A stretch of DNA of 64,000 nt from Planococcus halocryophilus (GTDB lineage: Bacteria > Bacillota > Bacilli > Bacillales_A > Planococcaceae), in assembly GCF_001687585.2 (NCBI RefSeq), contig NZ_CP016537.2, positions 2,886,001 to 2,950,000 on the forward strand, in the 5' to 3' direction. Shown one piece after another: positions 24,969 through 33,608 of this stretch; the first letter of the stretch is position 1, and each line of letters begins with the position of its first letter. Made by a program: the position numbers and the translations under genes. The notes beneath the pieces are model-generated. The model was not told where the DNA came from. It ran no database searches and saw only the letters and a list, made by a program, of their open reading frames with translations.

Positions 24969-25667
24969 TTAGATACTCAACTCCTTCATTTCAACCAACT
25001 TTTCTATCAATTCTACCTTGTTGTTTTTTGGAGAATTTACTTCTTGAGAAACACGATATGCCTCCATATCTTTAGCTTGATAAGGTTTTAGTAATGCTTT
25101 CAATGTTTCAACATCTTCTACGCGCGGATCCAACCAAGTTTTTTCATCTGCTTTCGATAATATAACCGGCATCCTATCATGAATTGATTCCATCAATTTA
25201 TTGGGAGCTGTCGTCAAAATAGAGCAGCTATTTACTATTTGGCCATCTGGGGCTTTCCATGATTCCCAGAGTGCCGCAAAAGCGAAAGGCTCTCCAGTCT
25301 TTAACTTAATGCGCATCGGGATTTTTTCGCCGTCTTTATGCTGCCATTCGTAAAAAGAATCGGCCACCACTAAACAGCGCTTCTTTTTAAAAGCTTTCCG
25401 AAAACTAGGCTTTTCCGCTACTGTTTCCGAGCGGGCATTGATCATTTTGTAACCAATTTTCGTATCTTTTGCCCACGGAGGGATTAATCCCCACCGTAGT
25501 TGACCTAACCGGTTTTTATCGCCATCATTTACAATCGCAACTACTTGTTGAGAAGGGGCAATATTATAACTTACGGCATATTCATCTTTACTTAGTGTTG
25601 CTTCTTCAATATTAAAACGCTCGATTAACACTGTGTAATCTGTAAACAATGAGTACCTTCCACACAC
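24969..25667 (-). CDS. SRAP/YedK-type abasic-site peptidase (HMCES family)
   Basis: A 232-residue protein that forms a covalent DNA-protein crosslink with abasic sites in single-stranded DNA. Family residues: N-terminal CGRYSL, NIAPSQ, RWGLIPPWAKD, NARSETVAEKPSFR, ADSFYEWQ (catalytic Glu) and the late His (IHDRMPVIL). The nucleophile Cys must be residue 2 after Met removal. The sequence ATG-GTG-TGT therefore argues that GTG 25667, not ATG 25670 or any upstream start, is used. AGGAG precedes by about 8 bases. The longer open frame upstream is not coding. Confidence 0.9.
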   Translation of the reverse strand: MCGRYSLFTDYTVLIERFNIEEATLSKDEYAVSYNIAPSQQVVAIVNDGDKNRLGQLRWGLIPPWAKDTKIGYKMINARSETVAEKPSFRKAFKKKRCLVVADSFYEWQHKDGEKIPMRIKLKTGEPFAFAALWESWKAPDGQIVNSCSILTTAPNKLMESIHDRMPVILSKADEKTWLDPRVEDVETLKALLKPYQAKDMEAYRVSQEVNSPKNNKVELIEKLVEMKELSI

Positions 25668-25936
25668 CATAACCACTCCTTTCTCTAATTCGTTGTCACT
25701 ATAAATATAACAGAAAATTCTTTCTTCTTCTTCGTTATTCCCTTTACCATCATTAGTGTTAAGAAATATCTTGTTTTCCGAAAGAAATCTTACCCTACTT
25801 ATCAAACTCCGCTTCATTATCTTACTATTGTCCATTTTCTGTCTTTAATTGGTGAGATATACAGCTTTAAGCTTTTATATTCTCCGCACTCTAAATCTAT
25901 GGAAAATTCGTTAAGGTCCCTTAAACGGCGAAATAG

Positions 25937-25945
25937 TGTTATAAT
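25937..25945 (+). promoter_or_regulatory. Extended -10 promoter
   Basis: TGTTATAAT lies 34 bases before the gene at 25979 and matches TGnTATAAT exactly. No good -35 is visible. The rest of 25668-25936 shows no gene, only the presumed promoter of the divergent YedK-type gene. Confidence 0.6.
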
Positions 25946-25978
25946 AGAAGAACTACGATTTATATTAGGAGGAATCAC

Positions 25979-26410
25979 ATGGCTACTGCACGCGAAATGA
26001 GTCTCGTCAACAAGGATTTTCTGGTTGAAGAATTAGGGCTGAAACAACAAGGAAACTCAACAATTTTTACGAATGAAGATTGTTTTGTGTTATCCCCATC
26101 TGTTCAGCGATATGAAAAGGGATTTGACGTCAGTGAATTTAATTTGGCAAAGTTCGATCCAGAACGCCAACAAGGCTTTTTGATTGTACGGTACATGGAT
26201 ACCTTTTTAATGGCAAAATTGGAAAGCTTCACGAAAAAAATGATGCTTCCTGAATTACAAATTAAAAAGAAAAATACAAAACCTCACTGGAAATTCACTG
26301 TTGCTGAAAATCCTGCCTACCATATCGTTAACACACAAAACAAAGAATTGCGTTACCGTTTGCAAGAACCGACTAAAAAACAAATTCTTTCTTTTTTCAA
26401 TAAGTTATAA
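25979..26410 (+). CDS. Hypothetical protein, 143 aa
   Basis: A real gene by its promoter, strong RBS (AGGAGGAATCAC then ATG) and terminator, but I do not recognise it. The protein is soluble, mixed alpha/beta and basic at the C-terminus. It has a repeated aromatic/acidic pattern (FDVSEFNLAKFDPERQQGFLIVRY) and a Lys-rich segment (LQIKKKNTKPHWKF). No signal peptide, helix hairpin or metal motif is seen. It stands alone. Confidence 0.8.
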   Translation: MATAREMSLVNKDFLVEELGLKQQGNSTIFTNEDCFVLSPSVQRYEKGFDVSEFNLAKFDPERQQGFLIVRYMDTFLMAKLESFTKKMMLPELQIKKKNTKPHWKFTVAENPAYHIVNTQNKELRYRLQEPTKKQILSFFNKL

Positions 26411-26443
26411 AAAAAACCCGCTGCCTCTGCATGCGGGTTTTTT
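26411..26443 (+). terminator. Intrinsic terminator
   Basis: AAAAAACCCGC ... GCGGGTTTTTT, directly after the hypothetical gene. Confidence 0.9.
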
Positions 26444-26537
26444 GTTGTTCGTTTTCCAAAAATTAGATGACCAATGGTAAAATAATAATTATTACAGACA
26501 ACTTCACTCATAGTTGATTGTCGATCGGATGTGGCCT

Positions 26538-27737
26538 ATGGATTCCCAACGTTATACAGTACGAGACCGGCAGTTTTGGAAAATTATCTTTAGCCTTCTT
26601 TTTGCCTCTTTGTTTATTTTTGCAAATATGTATGCAGTACAGCCTCTTCTCCCTGTCTTTGTGAAGGAATTTCAAGTTCCTGTGTCTACAGCTAGTTTGT
26701 CTTTGTCACTCACAGTTATTGGCTTGATCCTTGGATTAATCATCCTTGGATTCTTTTCCGATCGCAATGGCAGAAAACCTTATATCATTTATTCTTTGCT
26801 TGGATCAGCAATTCCGCTCTTTATTATTCCGCTAACCGATTCGTTTTCTGTTTTGCTATTTCTTCGCTTTATCCAAGGTTTTGCACTAGCAGGCGTCCCT
26901 GCTGCAGCTCTCGCTTATATTAGTGAAGAAATCGATCGAAAAAATATAGCTTATGCTATGGCTCTTTATATTTCCAGCAATGCACTTGGTGGCATGTTAG
27001 GACGTTTTTTAACGGGCTTTCTTACTGATCACTTTTCTTGGCAGATCTCGTTTTATGCTTTTGCGATAACAGGACTCTTATTGTCCGCTATTGTCGTTTA
27101 TTTGCTGCCACCGTCACGAAACTTCACCTCTAGCCAAGTAAGTTTTGCAAAAGATATTGAAGGCTTTCTATTTCACCTGAAGAATCCGGCACTCCTTATT
27201 GTCTTCGGTCTTGGTGCGATTTTGCAAGTCTCCTTTACCGGTATTTGGACGTATTTGCCTTTTTATTTAGAAGCCCCTCCATATTCAATGTCGTTACAAG
27301 CGATATCGTATTTATTTTTTGCTTATGGAATCGGCGTCATTGGATCACCAATTGCTGGCCGAGTCGCTGAAAAATTTGGCTTACGCAATGTCCGTTTAGC
27401 AGGTGTACTTATCTTATCTGTTGGAATCTTCATGACACTTAGTCCTTATCTATGGATAATTGTTGTTGGCCTTTGTGTCACTTGTCTCGGGTTTTTCACC
27501 GCTCACTCTTTAACTGCCGCTTCTGTTAGCCAGCAAGCAACTCACCATAAAGGCAGTGCCTCTAGCCTTTATTTGGTGTCTTACTATATAGGCGTTGCAG
27601 CGGGAAGTTCTTTGTTAAGTCCTTTATGGACTTCTGGCGGTTGGACTGGTCTAGTGCTATTTAGCGCAATTTTACCCCTTCTTTATATTATGGCCATTAC
27701 TCTTTACCGAAAAAAAGCAGGCTCTACCCCGAGGTGA
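26538..27737 (+). CDS. MFS transporter (YnfM-like)
   Basis: A 399-residue twelve-helix major facilitator. Motif A is GFFSDRNGRKPYI after helix 2. The conserved FIQGFALAGVPAAALAYISEEI of the YnfM/arabinose-efflux group follows, and GRVAEKFGLRNVRL is the second-half repeat. The start is uncertain: TTG 26514, ATG 26529 and ATG 26538 are all in frame and none has a strong RBS. I chose 26538. The final codons lie inside the terminator. Confidence 0.86.
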   Translation: MDSQRYTVRDRQFWKIIFSLLFASLFIFANMYAVQPLLPVFVKEFQVPVSTASLSLSLTVIGLILGLIILGFFSDRNGRKPYIIYSLLGSAIPLFIIPLTDSFSVLLFLRFIQGFALAGVPAAALAYISEEIDRKNIAYAMALYISSNALGGMLGRFLTGFLTDHFSWQISFYAFAITGLLLSAIVVYLLPPSRNFTSSQVSFAKDIEGFLFHLKNPALLIVFGLGAILQVSFTGIWTYLPFYLEAPPYSMSLQAISYLFFAYGIGVIGSPIAGRVAEKFGLRNVRLAGVLILSVGIFMTLSPYLWIIVVGLCVTCLGFFTAHSLTAASVSQQATHHKGSASSLYLVSYYIGVAAGSSLLSPLWTSGGWTGLVLFSAILPLLYIMAITLYRKKAGSTPR

Positions 27738-27747
27738 GCCTGCTTTT
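27712..27747. terminator. Bidirectional terminator overlapping the MFS gene end
   Basis: AAAAAGCAGGCTC pairs with GAGCCTGCTTTTT. The MFS stop codon is in the right arm. It also serves the convergent dicarboxylate transporter gene. Confidence 0.88.
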
Positions 27748-27763
27748 TGCTGTCGATTAAAAC

Positions 27764-29410
27764 TTATTTAAGAAAGTCCGATGGAATCGACATCAGATCT
27801 ATCCCCCAAACAAGCGGTAAGAAGTAGAATACCGCAAGTCCGACAAAGAAAATACCAAAGATATTTAGCGCAAAACCCGCTTTGGCCATATCTGAAATCT
27901 TCAAATATCCAGAGCCAAACACGACTGCATTTGGTGGTGTTGCAACTGGCAACATAAATGCACAAGATGCTGCAACGGCTGCCGTTACCATCAATGCATA
28001 AGGATGAATGCTAAGAGCAACTGCAAGTGATGCCATGATCGGGAACATCATCGAAGCCGTAGCTGTGTTTGAAGTAATTTCGGTCAAGAACAACACGAGT
28101 GCAGCTACAACCAACACAATGATCAGAACGTTAACGCCCTGAAGCCCAATCAACTGATTGCCAATCCACTCAGACAACCCGGAGCTTGTAAATCCAGCAG
28201 CAATAGCTAGTCCTCCACCAAACAGCAGTAAAATACCCCAAGGCAATTTGACTGCTGTTGCCCAGTCTAGCAAGTGATCGCCCTTTTTGTTTTTAGAAGG
28301 AATAATAAATAATACCATCGCAGCAATCAAACCGACCGTTGCATCGGTCATTTCTAAGTTGGGCGCAAATGCATCCAGAACAAATGAGCGGCTGATCCAA
28401 GCAAGTGCTACTGCTAAGAAGACTACAAAGACTGCTTTTTCTTCATAAGAAGCTCCGCCTAAGTCCGTTTTTTGCTGGCGTATTACTTCGCTTCCGCCCG
28501 GCAAGTGTTTCAACTTTTGTGGATAAGCAACTTTCACTAGGTAAACCCAAGCAACTAATATAAAAATCCACGCTAATGGTACACCAAATAGCATCCATTG
28601 TGCAAAAGTGATTTCAATGCCGTAAATTTCATTAACTGCACCTGCGAGTAACGTATTCGGAGGTGTTCCGATCAATGTTGCAATTCCCCCAAGAGATGCA
28701 GAATACGCAATCCCTAGCATCAAAGCTTTGCCAAAGCTGAAATTCTCTTTTGAAGTATCGATCGACGTATTATACTTTAAAGCCTCCGACACTTGATAAA
28801 TAATGGCCAAACCGATTGGCACCATCATCATCGCCGTAGCCGTATTGGAAATCCACATTGACAGAAATCCTGTCGCGACCATAAAACCAAGAATAATACG
28901 TTCCGTATTCGTACCAATCACAGAAATAATCGTCAAGGCGATTCGCTTATGTAAATCCCATTTTTCCATTGTCAAAGCAATCATAAAACCGCCCATGAAC
29001 AGAAAGATTGTATCACTTCCATACGCTGAAGTTGTAGCGCTTACATCAAGCCCATTCGTCATCGGAAAAAGAATAATTGGCAAGAGTGATGTTGCAGGAA
29101 TCGGAATTGCTTCTGTAATCCACCAAGTGGCAATCCAGATCGTACTGGCCAGTATTGCTTTTGCTTCAGGTGTTAGTCCATCTGGATTAAACAACAGCAA
29201 AGTTAAAATAAAAAGAACTGGACCTAAAATTAAACCAATTAGTTGCGGTGCATTATAACTCCGCTTTTTTTTGCTTTCATCGTACGACCCAGCGTCTTCA
29301 GCACGATCTCGATTGTCAGACATGCCTGCTCCGGGATTTGTAAATAACCGAAATGTCTCTTTTGCTTGATCATGTTTTTCCCACATCCAATTCCATGTTG
29401 CAGAAATCAT
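27764..29410 (-). CDS. SLC13/DASS family Na+-coupled dicarboxylate transporter
   Basis: A 548-residue membrane protein with about eleven to twelve helices. The two SNT sodium motifs are seen as WISNTATAMMMVPIG (~residue 195) and EITSNTATASMMFPI (~455), along with IATLIGTPPNTLLAG and LPVATPPNAVVFGSG. The N-terminal ~60 residues are hydrophilic and unusually long. ATG 29410 is set by GGAGGGATAAC. It probably imports succinate, malate or fumarate. A cre-like site upstream suggests glucose repression. Confidence 0.92.
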   Translation of the reverse strand: MISATWNWMWEKHDQAKETFRLFTNPGAGMSDNRDRAEDAGSYDESKKKRSYNAPQLIGLILGPVLFILTLLLFNPDGLTPEAKAILASTIWIATWWITEAIPIPATSLLPIILFPMTNGLDVSATTSAYGSDTIFLFMGGFMIALTMEKWDLHKRIALTIISVIGTNTERIILGFMVATGFLSMWISNTATAMMMVPIGLAIIYQVSEALKYNTSIDTSKENFSFGKALMLGIAYSASLGGIATLIGTPPNTLLAGAVNEIYGIEITFAQWMLFGVPLAWIFILVAWVYLVKVAYPQKLKHLPGGSEVIRQQKTDLGGASYEEKAVFVVFLAVALAWISRSFVLDAFAPNLEMTDATVGLIAAMVLFIIPSKNKKGDHLLDWATAVKLPWGILLLFGGGLAIAAGFTSSGLSEWIGNQLIGLQGVNVLIIVLVVAALVLFLTEITSNTATASMMFPIMASLAVALSIHPYALMVTAAVAASCAFMLPVATPPNAVVFGSGYLKISDMAKAGFALNIFGIFFVGLAVFYFLPLVWGIDLMSIPSDFLK

Positions 29411-29459
29411 GTTATCCCTCCATCTCATTAATATATTATCCAATAATTCCCTTCTTAAT

Positions 29460-29473
29460 TGTATCCGTTTACA
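29460..29473. promoter_or_regulatory. Candidate cre (CcpA) site of the DASS transporter
   Basis: TGTATCCGTTTACA matches the cre consensus TGWAANCGNTNWCA with one mismatch, 50 bases upstream of the start codon. Confidence 0.55.
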
Positions 29474-29517
29474 CTTTTATAGACAAGTTGGAGAATGTCT
29501 TATTTATTAATCTCTTT

Positions 29518-29551
29518 AAAAAAGGCAGAGACTTAAAGTCTCTGCCTTTTT
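29518..29551 (-). terminator. Terminator of the 62-aa gene
   Basis: AAAAAGGCAGAGACTT paired with AAGTCTCTGCCTTTTT, with T-runs both ways. Confidence 0.9.
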
Positions 29552-29571
29552 ACTTGCTATTTCTCGATTTT

Positions 29572-29760
29572 TCAACGCTCATCCGATTCACCAATTGGGT
29601 TGTTTTCATCACCAATCCCTTTATTGCTATGAGCTCCTTTTTCTCTCATCTTTTCCCCGCGGTCTTTTGCTTGCTGGTCGATGCTTTTAAACTTTTCATC
29701 TTGTGGCTGGCTTTGGCTGCTCTCTGGATTTGCATGTTCTGAAAAATCATTTTTAGCCAT
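29572..29760 (-). CDS. Small hydrophilic stress-type protein, 62 aa
   Basis: A highly charged, Gln/Asn/Ser/Gly-rich protein (MAKNDFSEHANPESSQSQ...) without hydrophobic core, probably disordered. It is composed like small SigB-regulon or desiccation-type proteins, but I do not recognise a family. AGGAGG precedes the ATG and a SigB-like promoter lies upstream. It has its own terminator. Function unknown; a general-stress role is inferred only from composition and promoter. Confidence 0.75.
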   Translation of the reverse strand: MAKNDFSEHANPESSQSQPQDEKFKSIDQQAKDRGEKMREKGAHSNKGIGDENNPIGESDER

Positions 29761-29793
29761 AAAATTTTCCTCCTTCGAGTATTTATATTTTCA

Positions 29794-29818
29794 TTTCCCT
29801 TAAGAAAGAAAATAAAAC
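29794..29818 (-). promoter_or_regulatory. Candidate SigB promoter of the 62-aa gene
   Basis: Minus strand GTTTTA (29813-29818), 13 bases, GGGAAA (29794-29799). This has five of six matches at -35 and fits GGGWAW at -10. Confidence 0.5.
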
Positions 29819-29820
29819 AC

Positions 29821-30297
29821 TTATAACGGAAGAAAAACTCCATAGCCAAAGTACACAGTCAGAAGTGAAAGAAGTACGAAAACCAAATATTCGGAAGTGC
29901 CTCCAGTAGTCGCAGTTACAGGAAAGCGCACTGTCCACTTGAATGGAAAGAACAATTTCACACCTCTTTTGGTTGCCATATCCAATACAATATGACTGGC
30001 CATCCCTATTAACAAGCCTGCTGATATGGCTTCTACTGTCATAAAGCTCTCCAATATAAAAGCAGTCAATGCTAGAAACAGCAGACTATGCGTAAATGTT
30101 CGGTGTCCAAAGAGGCCATTAATCGTTTTTGATAATGCCGGCAAAGTTCTCCCGATTTTACTGCCGCTATGGCAAATATCAGGAATCACCGCGCCGATTA
30201 CCCCTGCTCCTACTAAAAGAATGGAATCATAATTCGTAACTTGTGCAAAAGCAAGACTTGCTGCTATACCGCCAATAATATGTGTTTTACCTGTCAT
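29821..30297 (-). CDS. YdjM-like membrane-bound metal-dependent hydrolase (DUF457)
   Basis: A 158-residue protein with four hydrophobic segments. Family histidines are visible: MTGKTHIIGG at the N-terminus, HSGSKIGRTLP, GHRTFTHSLLFL and ASHIVLDMATKRGVKLFFPF. E. coli YdjM is a LexA-regulated inner membrane protein; the enzyme activity is assumed, not proven. ATG 30297 follows AAAGGAG. It diverges from the HD-domain gene. Confidence 0.88.
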   Translation of the reverse strand: MTGKTHIIGGIAASLAFAQVTNYDSILLVGAGVIGAVIPDICHSGSKIGRTLPALSKTINGLFGHRTFTHSLLFLALTAFILESFMTVEAISAGLLIGMASHIVLDMATKRGVKLFFPFKWTVRFPVTATTGGTSEYLVFVLLSLLTVYFGYGVFLPL

Positions 30298-30460
30298 GCT
30301 TTTTCTCCTTTGTCGTACTTGAATCGAGCTCATTTTTATTATACTAAAAATCGTGTATGCTGAAGATAGGGAAATTGGCAGTGTATATAGAATTCTATTA
30401 AGCAATGGGTTCTATTGTACAGTGAATATTCCACAAAGAAATATAAAAGGAGGCGTCATT

Positions 30461-31090
30461 ATGGGAATTCATCGTTTCTTCACTTCATTAAACGATTTAG
30501 AACGGATTATCCGTGCACCTGGAATGTTCAAGTTTGAAGAACATAATGTTGCAGCCCATTCGTGGAAAGTAAGTCAGTACGCCATGTTTTTTGCAACAAT
30601 TGAAGAACGCGCTGGCCGAGAAATCGATTGGAAATCTTTATATGAAAAAACTATAAATCATGATTTTGCAGAAGTATTTATCGGCGATATTAAAACACCG
30701 GTCAAATACGCTTCTCCTGAACTAAAAGAAATGATCGCAAAAGTGGAAGAAGGTATGATGGAAAAATTTATCCTCCGAGAAATCCCTGAAGAATTTCATG
30801 ACGTTTTTTTTGAACGCATGAAAGAAGGAAAAGACAACTCGGTAGAAGGTCGTTTACTAGAATTAGCGGATAAGCTAGACCAATTTTATGAAGCTTTTGC
30901 AGAGTTGAAACGAGGCAATACGGATAAAGAATTTGTCGTTATGTACCGAATTGCTTTAACTAAATTGCTTGGTCTTCCTTTGCCCGCAAGTGTCGAGTAT
31001 TTTAAAAACATCATGCTTGATGATGTCATTAATGAAGACACTGCCATCGATGTAAAAGAGCTTACACGTAAGATCATGGCCGAGCATTGA
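30461..31090 (+). CDS. HD-domain hydrolase, YfbR-like (5'-nucleotidase type)
   Basis: A 209-residue HD-superfamily phosphohydrolase. The metal motif appears as HNVAAHSWKVSQYAMFF (His ~32-37), NHDFAEVFIGDIKTPVKY (the HD pair ~68) and LLELADKLDQFYEAF (the last Asp). This arrangement is that of YfbR-type deoxynucleoside 5'-monophosphatases, though the exact substrate is not certain. ATG 30461 follows AAAGGAGGC. The 36-residue upstream extension was dropped. Confidence 0.85.
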   Translation: MGIHRFFTSLNDLERIIRAPGMFKFEEHNVAAHSWKVSQYAMFFATIEERAGREIDWKSLYEKTINHDFAEVFIGDIKTPVKYASPELKEMIAKVEEGMMEKFILREIPEEFHDVFFERMKEGKDNSVEGRLLELADKLDQFYEAFAELKRGNTDKEFVVMYRIALTKLLGLPLPASVEYFKNIMLDDVINEDTAIDVKELTRKIMAEH

Positions 31091-31118
31091 GCTTGACTCT
31101 ATATTTCGAGGTAAAATT

Positions 31119-31199
31119 ATGGTAAATTTAACATCAACAACTACTTTCGGAGGTGAATCCCTTAACAAGGGAATTTATTGGACCCCATACTTATATTGA
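31119..31199 (+). CDS. Short upstream ORF (26 codons) overlapping the next gene start
   Basis: ATG 31119 has CGAGGT 7 bases upstream and runs 26 codons ([20 protein letters not shown]...) to TGA at 31197-31199, 21 bases inside the CNNM/CorC gene in another frame. If translated, ribosomes would pass through the structured Shine-Dalgarno region at 31149-31177, so this could be a leader peptide. It could also be chance. Confidence 0.35.
   Translation: MVNLTSTTTFGGESLNKGIYWTPYLY
31149..31180 (+). promoter_or_regulatory. Stem-loop between Shine-Dalgarno and TTG start
   Basis: GGAGGTGA (31149-31156) is followed by the stem TCCCTT-AAC-AAGGGA (31158-31172) and TTG at 31178. Linear spacing is 21 bases, too long. 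With the stem folded, 6 bases remain, which is optimal. The 3' arm AAGGGA is itself a possible alternative SD, 5 bases from TTG. Confidence 0.65.
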
Positions 31200-32485
31200 A
31201 TTTAGCTTTGCTCGTCTTATTAATCGCGTTAACGGCTGTTTTCGTCGGCTCGGAATTTGCCGTCGTTAAAGTCCGGATGTCGCGCATCGACCAATTAATC
31301 GATGAAGGAAATAAAAGAGCTGTACTGGTTAAAAAAATCACCAGTGACCTGGATTATTATCTATCAGCCTGTCAACTCGGTATCACGGTTACTGCTCTCG
31401 GCTTAGGCTGGTTAGGAAAACCGACAGTTGAACGTCTTTTTTATCCTTTGTTTGAAATGCTCGATGTTCCTTCTTCCGCCTCAACCATCATTTCATTTGT
31501 TTTAGCTTTCTCATTAGTGACTTTCTTACACGTTGTCATAGGGGAAATGGCACCAAAATCATTGGCACTTCAATTTACTGAACGGATGATACTCTTTCTG
31601 TCTCCTTTCTTGTATTGGTTTGGCAAAGTTATGTATCCGTTTATCTTCATATTAAATGGCTCTGCTCGTGTACTTTTGCGGATTTTCGGAATTGAACCTG
31701 CTAAAGAAGACCAAGCCCATTCAGAAGAAGAACTAAAAATCATCATGGCACAAAGCTTCCAAAGTGGAGAAATCAATCAAACTGAGTTGTCTTACATGCA
31801 GAACATTTTTGCTTTTGATGAACGCAGTGCAAAAAATGTCATGATTCCACGAACTCAAATGATTGCCTTTGCCGATGATTTATCGAATGAAGAACTTCTT
31901 TCTGAAATCCGTGACCATCGCTTTACGCGTTATCCTATCGCCAGAGATGGCGATAAAGATGACCTTATTGGATTTATCAATGCGAAAGAAGTATTGACGC
32001 ATTATGCTGTAAATGGCCAATTTGATATGTCAGAACTTGTACATTCCTTACCTTATTTTCATGAAACGACTCCACTTCAAAACGCTCTAGTGAGAATGCA
32101 AAAAGATCGTACGCATATCGCACTCGTGATCGATGAATACGGTGGAACTTCAGGTTTGATTACAATGGAAGATATATTAGAGGAAATTGTTGGAGAAATT
32201 CGTGATGAATTTGATGAAGACGAAGATGAAGAAATTATAAAGGAAAGCGACACACGCTATCTTTTAAATGGTCGCGTCCTTTTAAAAGATCTGGAAGAAC
32301 GTTTCGATTTTAGCTTTGAAGACAGCGAAGATATTGATACGATTGCTGGTTGGATCCAACATCAGCTTATTGAAGCTGAAACGGGTGACCTTTTTGTAAA
32401 AGAAGGATGCCAATGGTCGATCGTTGAAATGGAAAATCACCATATCTTAAAAGTCGCTTGTGACATATTACCAAAAACACATTAA
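31178..32485 (+). CDS. CNNM/CorC (hemolysin-like) transporter family protein
   Basis: A 435-residue membrane protein. Residues ~1-190 form the DUF21/CNNM transmembrane domain ([35 protein letters not shown]). Residues ~215-335 hold a CBS pair ([42 protein letters not shown]). Residues ~345-435 are the CorC_HlyC domain. Such proteins are linked to Mg2+ efflux or homeostasis. The start is TTG 31178; no in-frame ATG is near. The leader carries an unusual SD-stem arrangement and a short overlapping ORF. Confidence 0.92.
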   Translation: MDPILILNLALLVLLIALTAVFVGSEFAVVKVRMSRIDQLIDEGNKRAVLVKKITSDLDYYLSACQLGITVTALGLGWLGKPTVERLFYPLFEMLDVPSSASTIISFVLAFSLVTFLHVVIGEMAPKSLALQFTERMILFLSPFLYWFGKVMYPFIFILNGSARVLLRIFGIEPAKEDQAHSEEELKIIMAQSFQSGEINQTELSYMQNIFAFDERSAKNVMIPRTQMIAFADDLSNEELLSEIRDHRFTRYPIARDGDKDDLIGFINAKEVLTHYAVNGQFDMSELVHSLPYFHETTPLQNALVRMQKDRTHIALVIDEYGGTSGLITMEDILEEIVGEIRDEFDEDEDEEIIKESDTRYLLNGRVLLKDLEERFDFSFEDSEDIDTIAGWIQHQLIEAETGDLFVKEGCQWSIVEMENHHILKVACDILPKTH

Positions 32486-32517
32486 GAAGAATGTCCGTTA
32501 ATCGGACATTCTTTTTG
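32486..32517 (+). terminator. Terminator of the CNNM/CorC-type gene
   Basis: AAGAATGTCCG-TTAAT-CGGACATTCTTTTT, immediately after the stop. Confidence 0.92.
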
Positions 32518-32633
32518 TTTAACAAAAACTATTCAATATATCTTGTTACAATTTATCTATTTATTTCAGGATTAACCTGCTACTTAATAGGGCATACAAA
32601 AATAGATAAATTAATTTTTATGGAGGTTATCAT

Positions 32634-33530
32634 ATGAGTAAAGCAATGGGATTCGTCAAAGAACTTGGCAATGAATTCAAAAAAGATAATGCAACAACCC
32701 TTGCTGCAGCACAAGCTTATTATTATTTATTAGCTATCGTTCCTTTATTGATTTTGCTGCTGTCTATTTTGCCTTATCTTCAAATTGACCCAGCTAAAGC
32801 AATCGAATTTATCCGCAGTATTCTCCCAGGAGAAGTAGCTAATACATTCCAAGACACCATTGTCAGTGTGGTCACTACCCCATCAGGCGGTTTGTTGACA
32901 TTTGGTATTCTCGGTACACTTTGGTCTGCTTCTAATGCCTTAACAGCATTTATCAACGCTACCAACCAAGCTTACGGTATTGAAGAAACGCGTTCTTTTA
33001 TTAAATTAAAAGCAACCGCAATTGGCTTAACACTAGGTATGCTTGTAGCTGTTATTATCGCACTTGTTTTACCCATATTCGGTGGGACGATTATCGACAT
33101 TATCAAATCGACATTAGACCTTCCAGAGCAAACTGAAATCATTTTTCAACTTTTACGTTGGATCATTTCTGTTGCAGTGATGAGTATCGTTCTTGCCCTT
33201 ATGTACAAGTTCGCTCCCAACAAGCATTTCCCGTTTAAAGAAGTACTTATCGGCGCAGTAATCGCCACAGTCTTATGGCAAGCTGTATCATTTGGTTTCT
33301 CAATTTACGTTTCTAACTTTGGTAGCTATTCTGCTACGTACGGTAGTTTAGGTGGCCTTATCGTATTGATGTTGTGGTTCTTCTTAACAGGTTTAATCTT
33401 GGTAATTGGCGCGGAAATAAACGCGATTTTAGACAGACGCAGAACTGCGAAAAAGAATGCATCTTCTGATGCGCTCGCAAATAGCGATATTAAAGGTAAG
33501 AATACAGAATCCTCTATGAATAAGTATTAA
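32634..33530 (+). CDS. YihY/BrkB family membrane protein (UPF0761)
   Basis: A 298-residue protein with six hydrophobic segments. Family motifs are AAAQAYYYLLAIVPLLILLLS near the N-terminus, LLTFGILGTLWSASNALTAFINATNQAY, KFAPN and the final YGSLGGLIVLMLWFFLTGLILVIGAEINA. B. subtilis YfkH belongs here (recollection). Despite older RNase BN labels it is not an RNase; molecular function is unknown. RBS is GGAGG; the C-terminal ~35 residues are polar. Confidence 0.9.
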   Translation: MSKAMGFVKELGNEFKKDNATTLAAAQAYYYLLAIVPLLILLLSILPYLQIDPAKAIEFIRSILPGEVANTFQDTIVSVVTTPSGGLLTFGILGTLWSASNALTAFINATNQAYGIEETRSFIKLKATAIGLTLGMLVAVIIALVLPIFGGTIIDIIKSTLDLPEQTEIIFQLLRWIISVAVMSIVLALMYKFAPNKHFPFKEVLIGAVIATVLWQAVSFGFSIYVSNFGSYSATYGSLGGLIVLMLWFFLTGLILVIGAEINAILDRRRTAKKNASSDALANSDIKGKNTESSMNKY

Positions 33531-33532
33531 GC

Positions 33533-33568
33533 AAAAGACCCTTCATCAATGTGATGAAGGGTCTTTTT
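33533..33568 (+). terminator. Terminator of the YihY-type gene
   Basis: AAAAGACCCTTCATCA with its complement, then T5. Confidence 0.92.
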
Positions 33569-33608
33569 AGTCTTGTTATTAATTTTGAGATGAGGAAATT
33601 ATTGATAT

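Noticed and set aside
31091..31177. Mg2+ M-box or Mn2+ yybP-type riboswitch before the CNNM gene
   Set aside because: Only 87 bases separate it from the preceding gene, too short for an M-box, and the conserved riboswitch motifs are absent. Only the short SD-spanning stem is supported.
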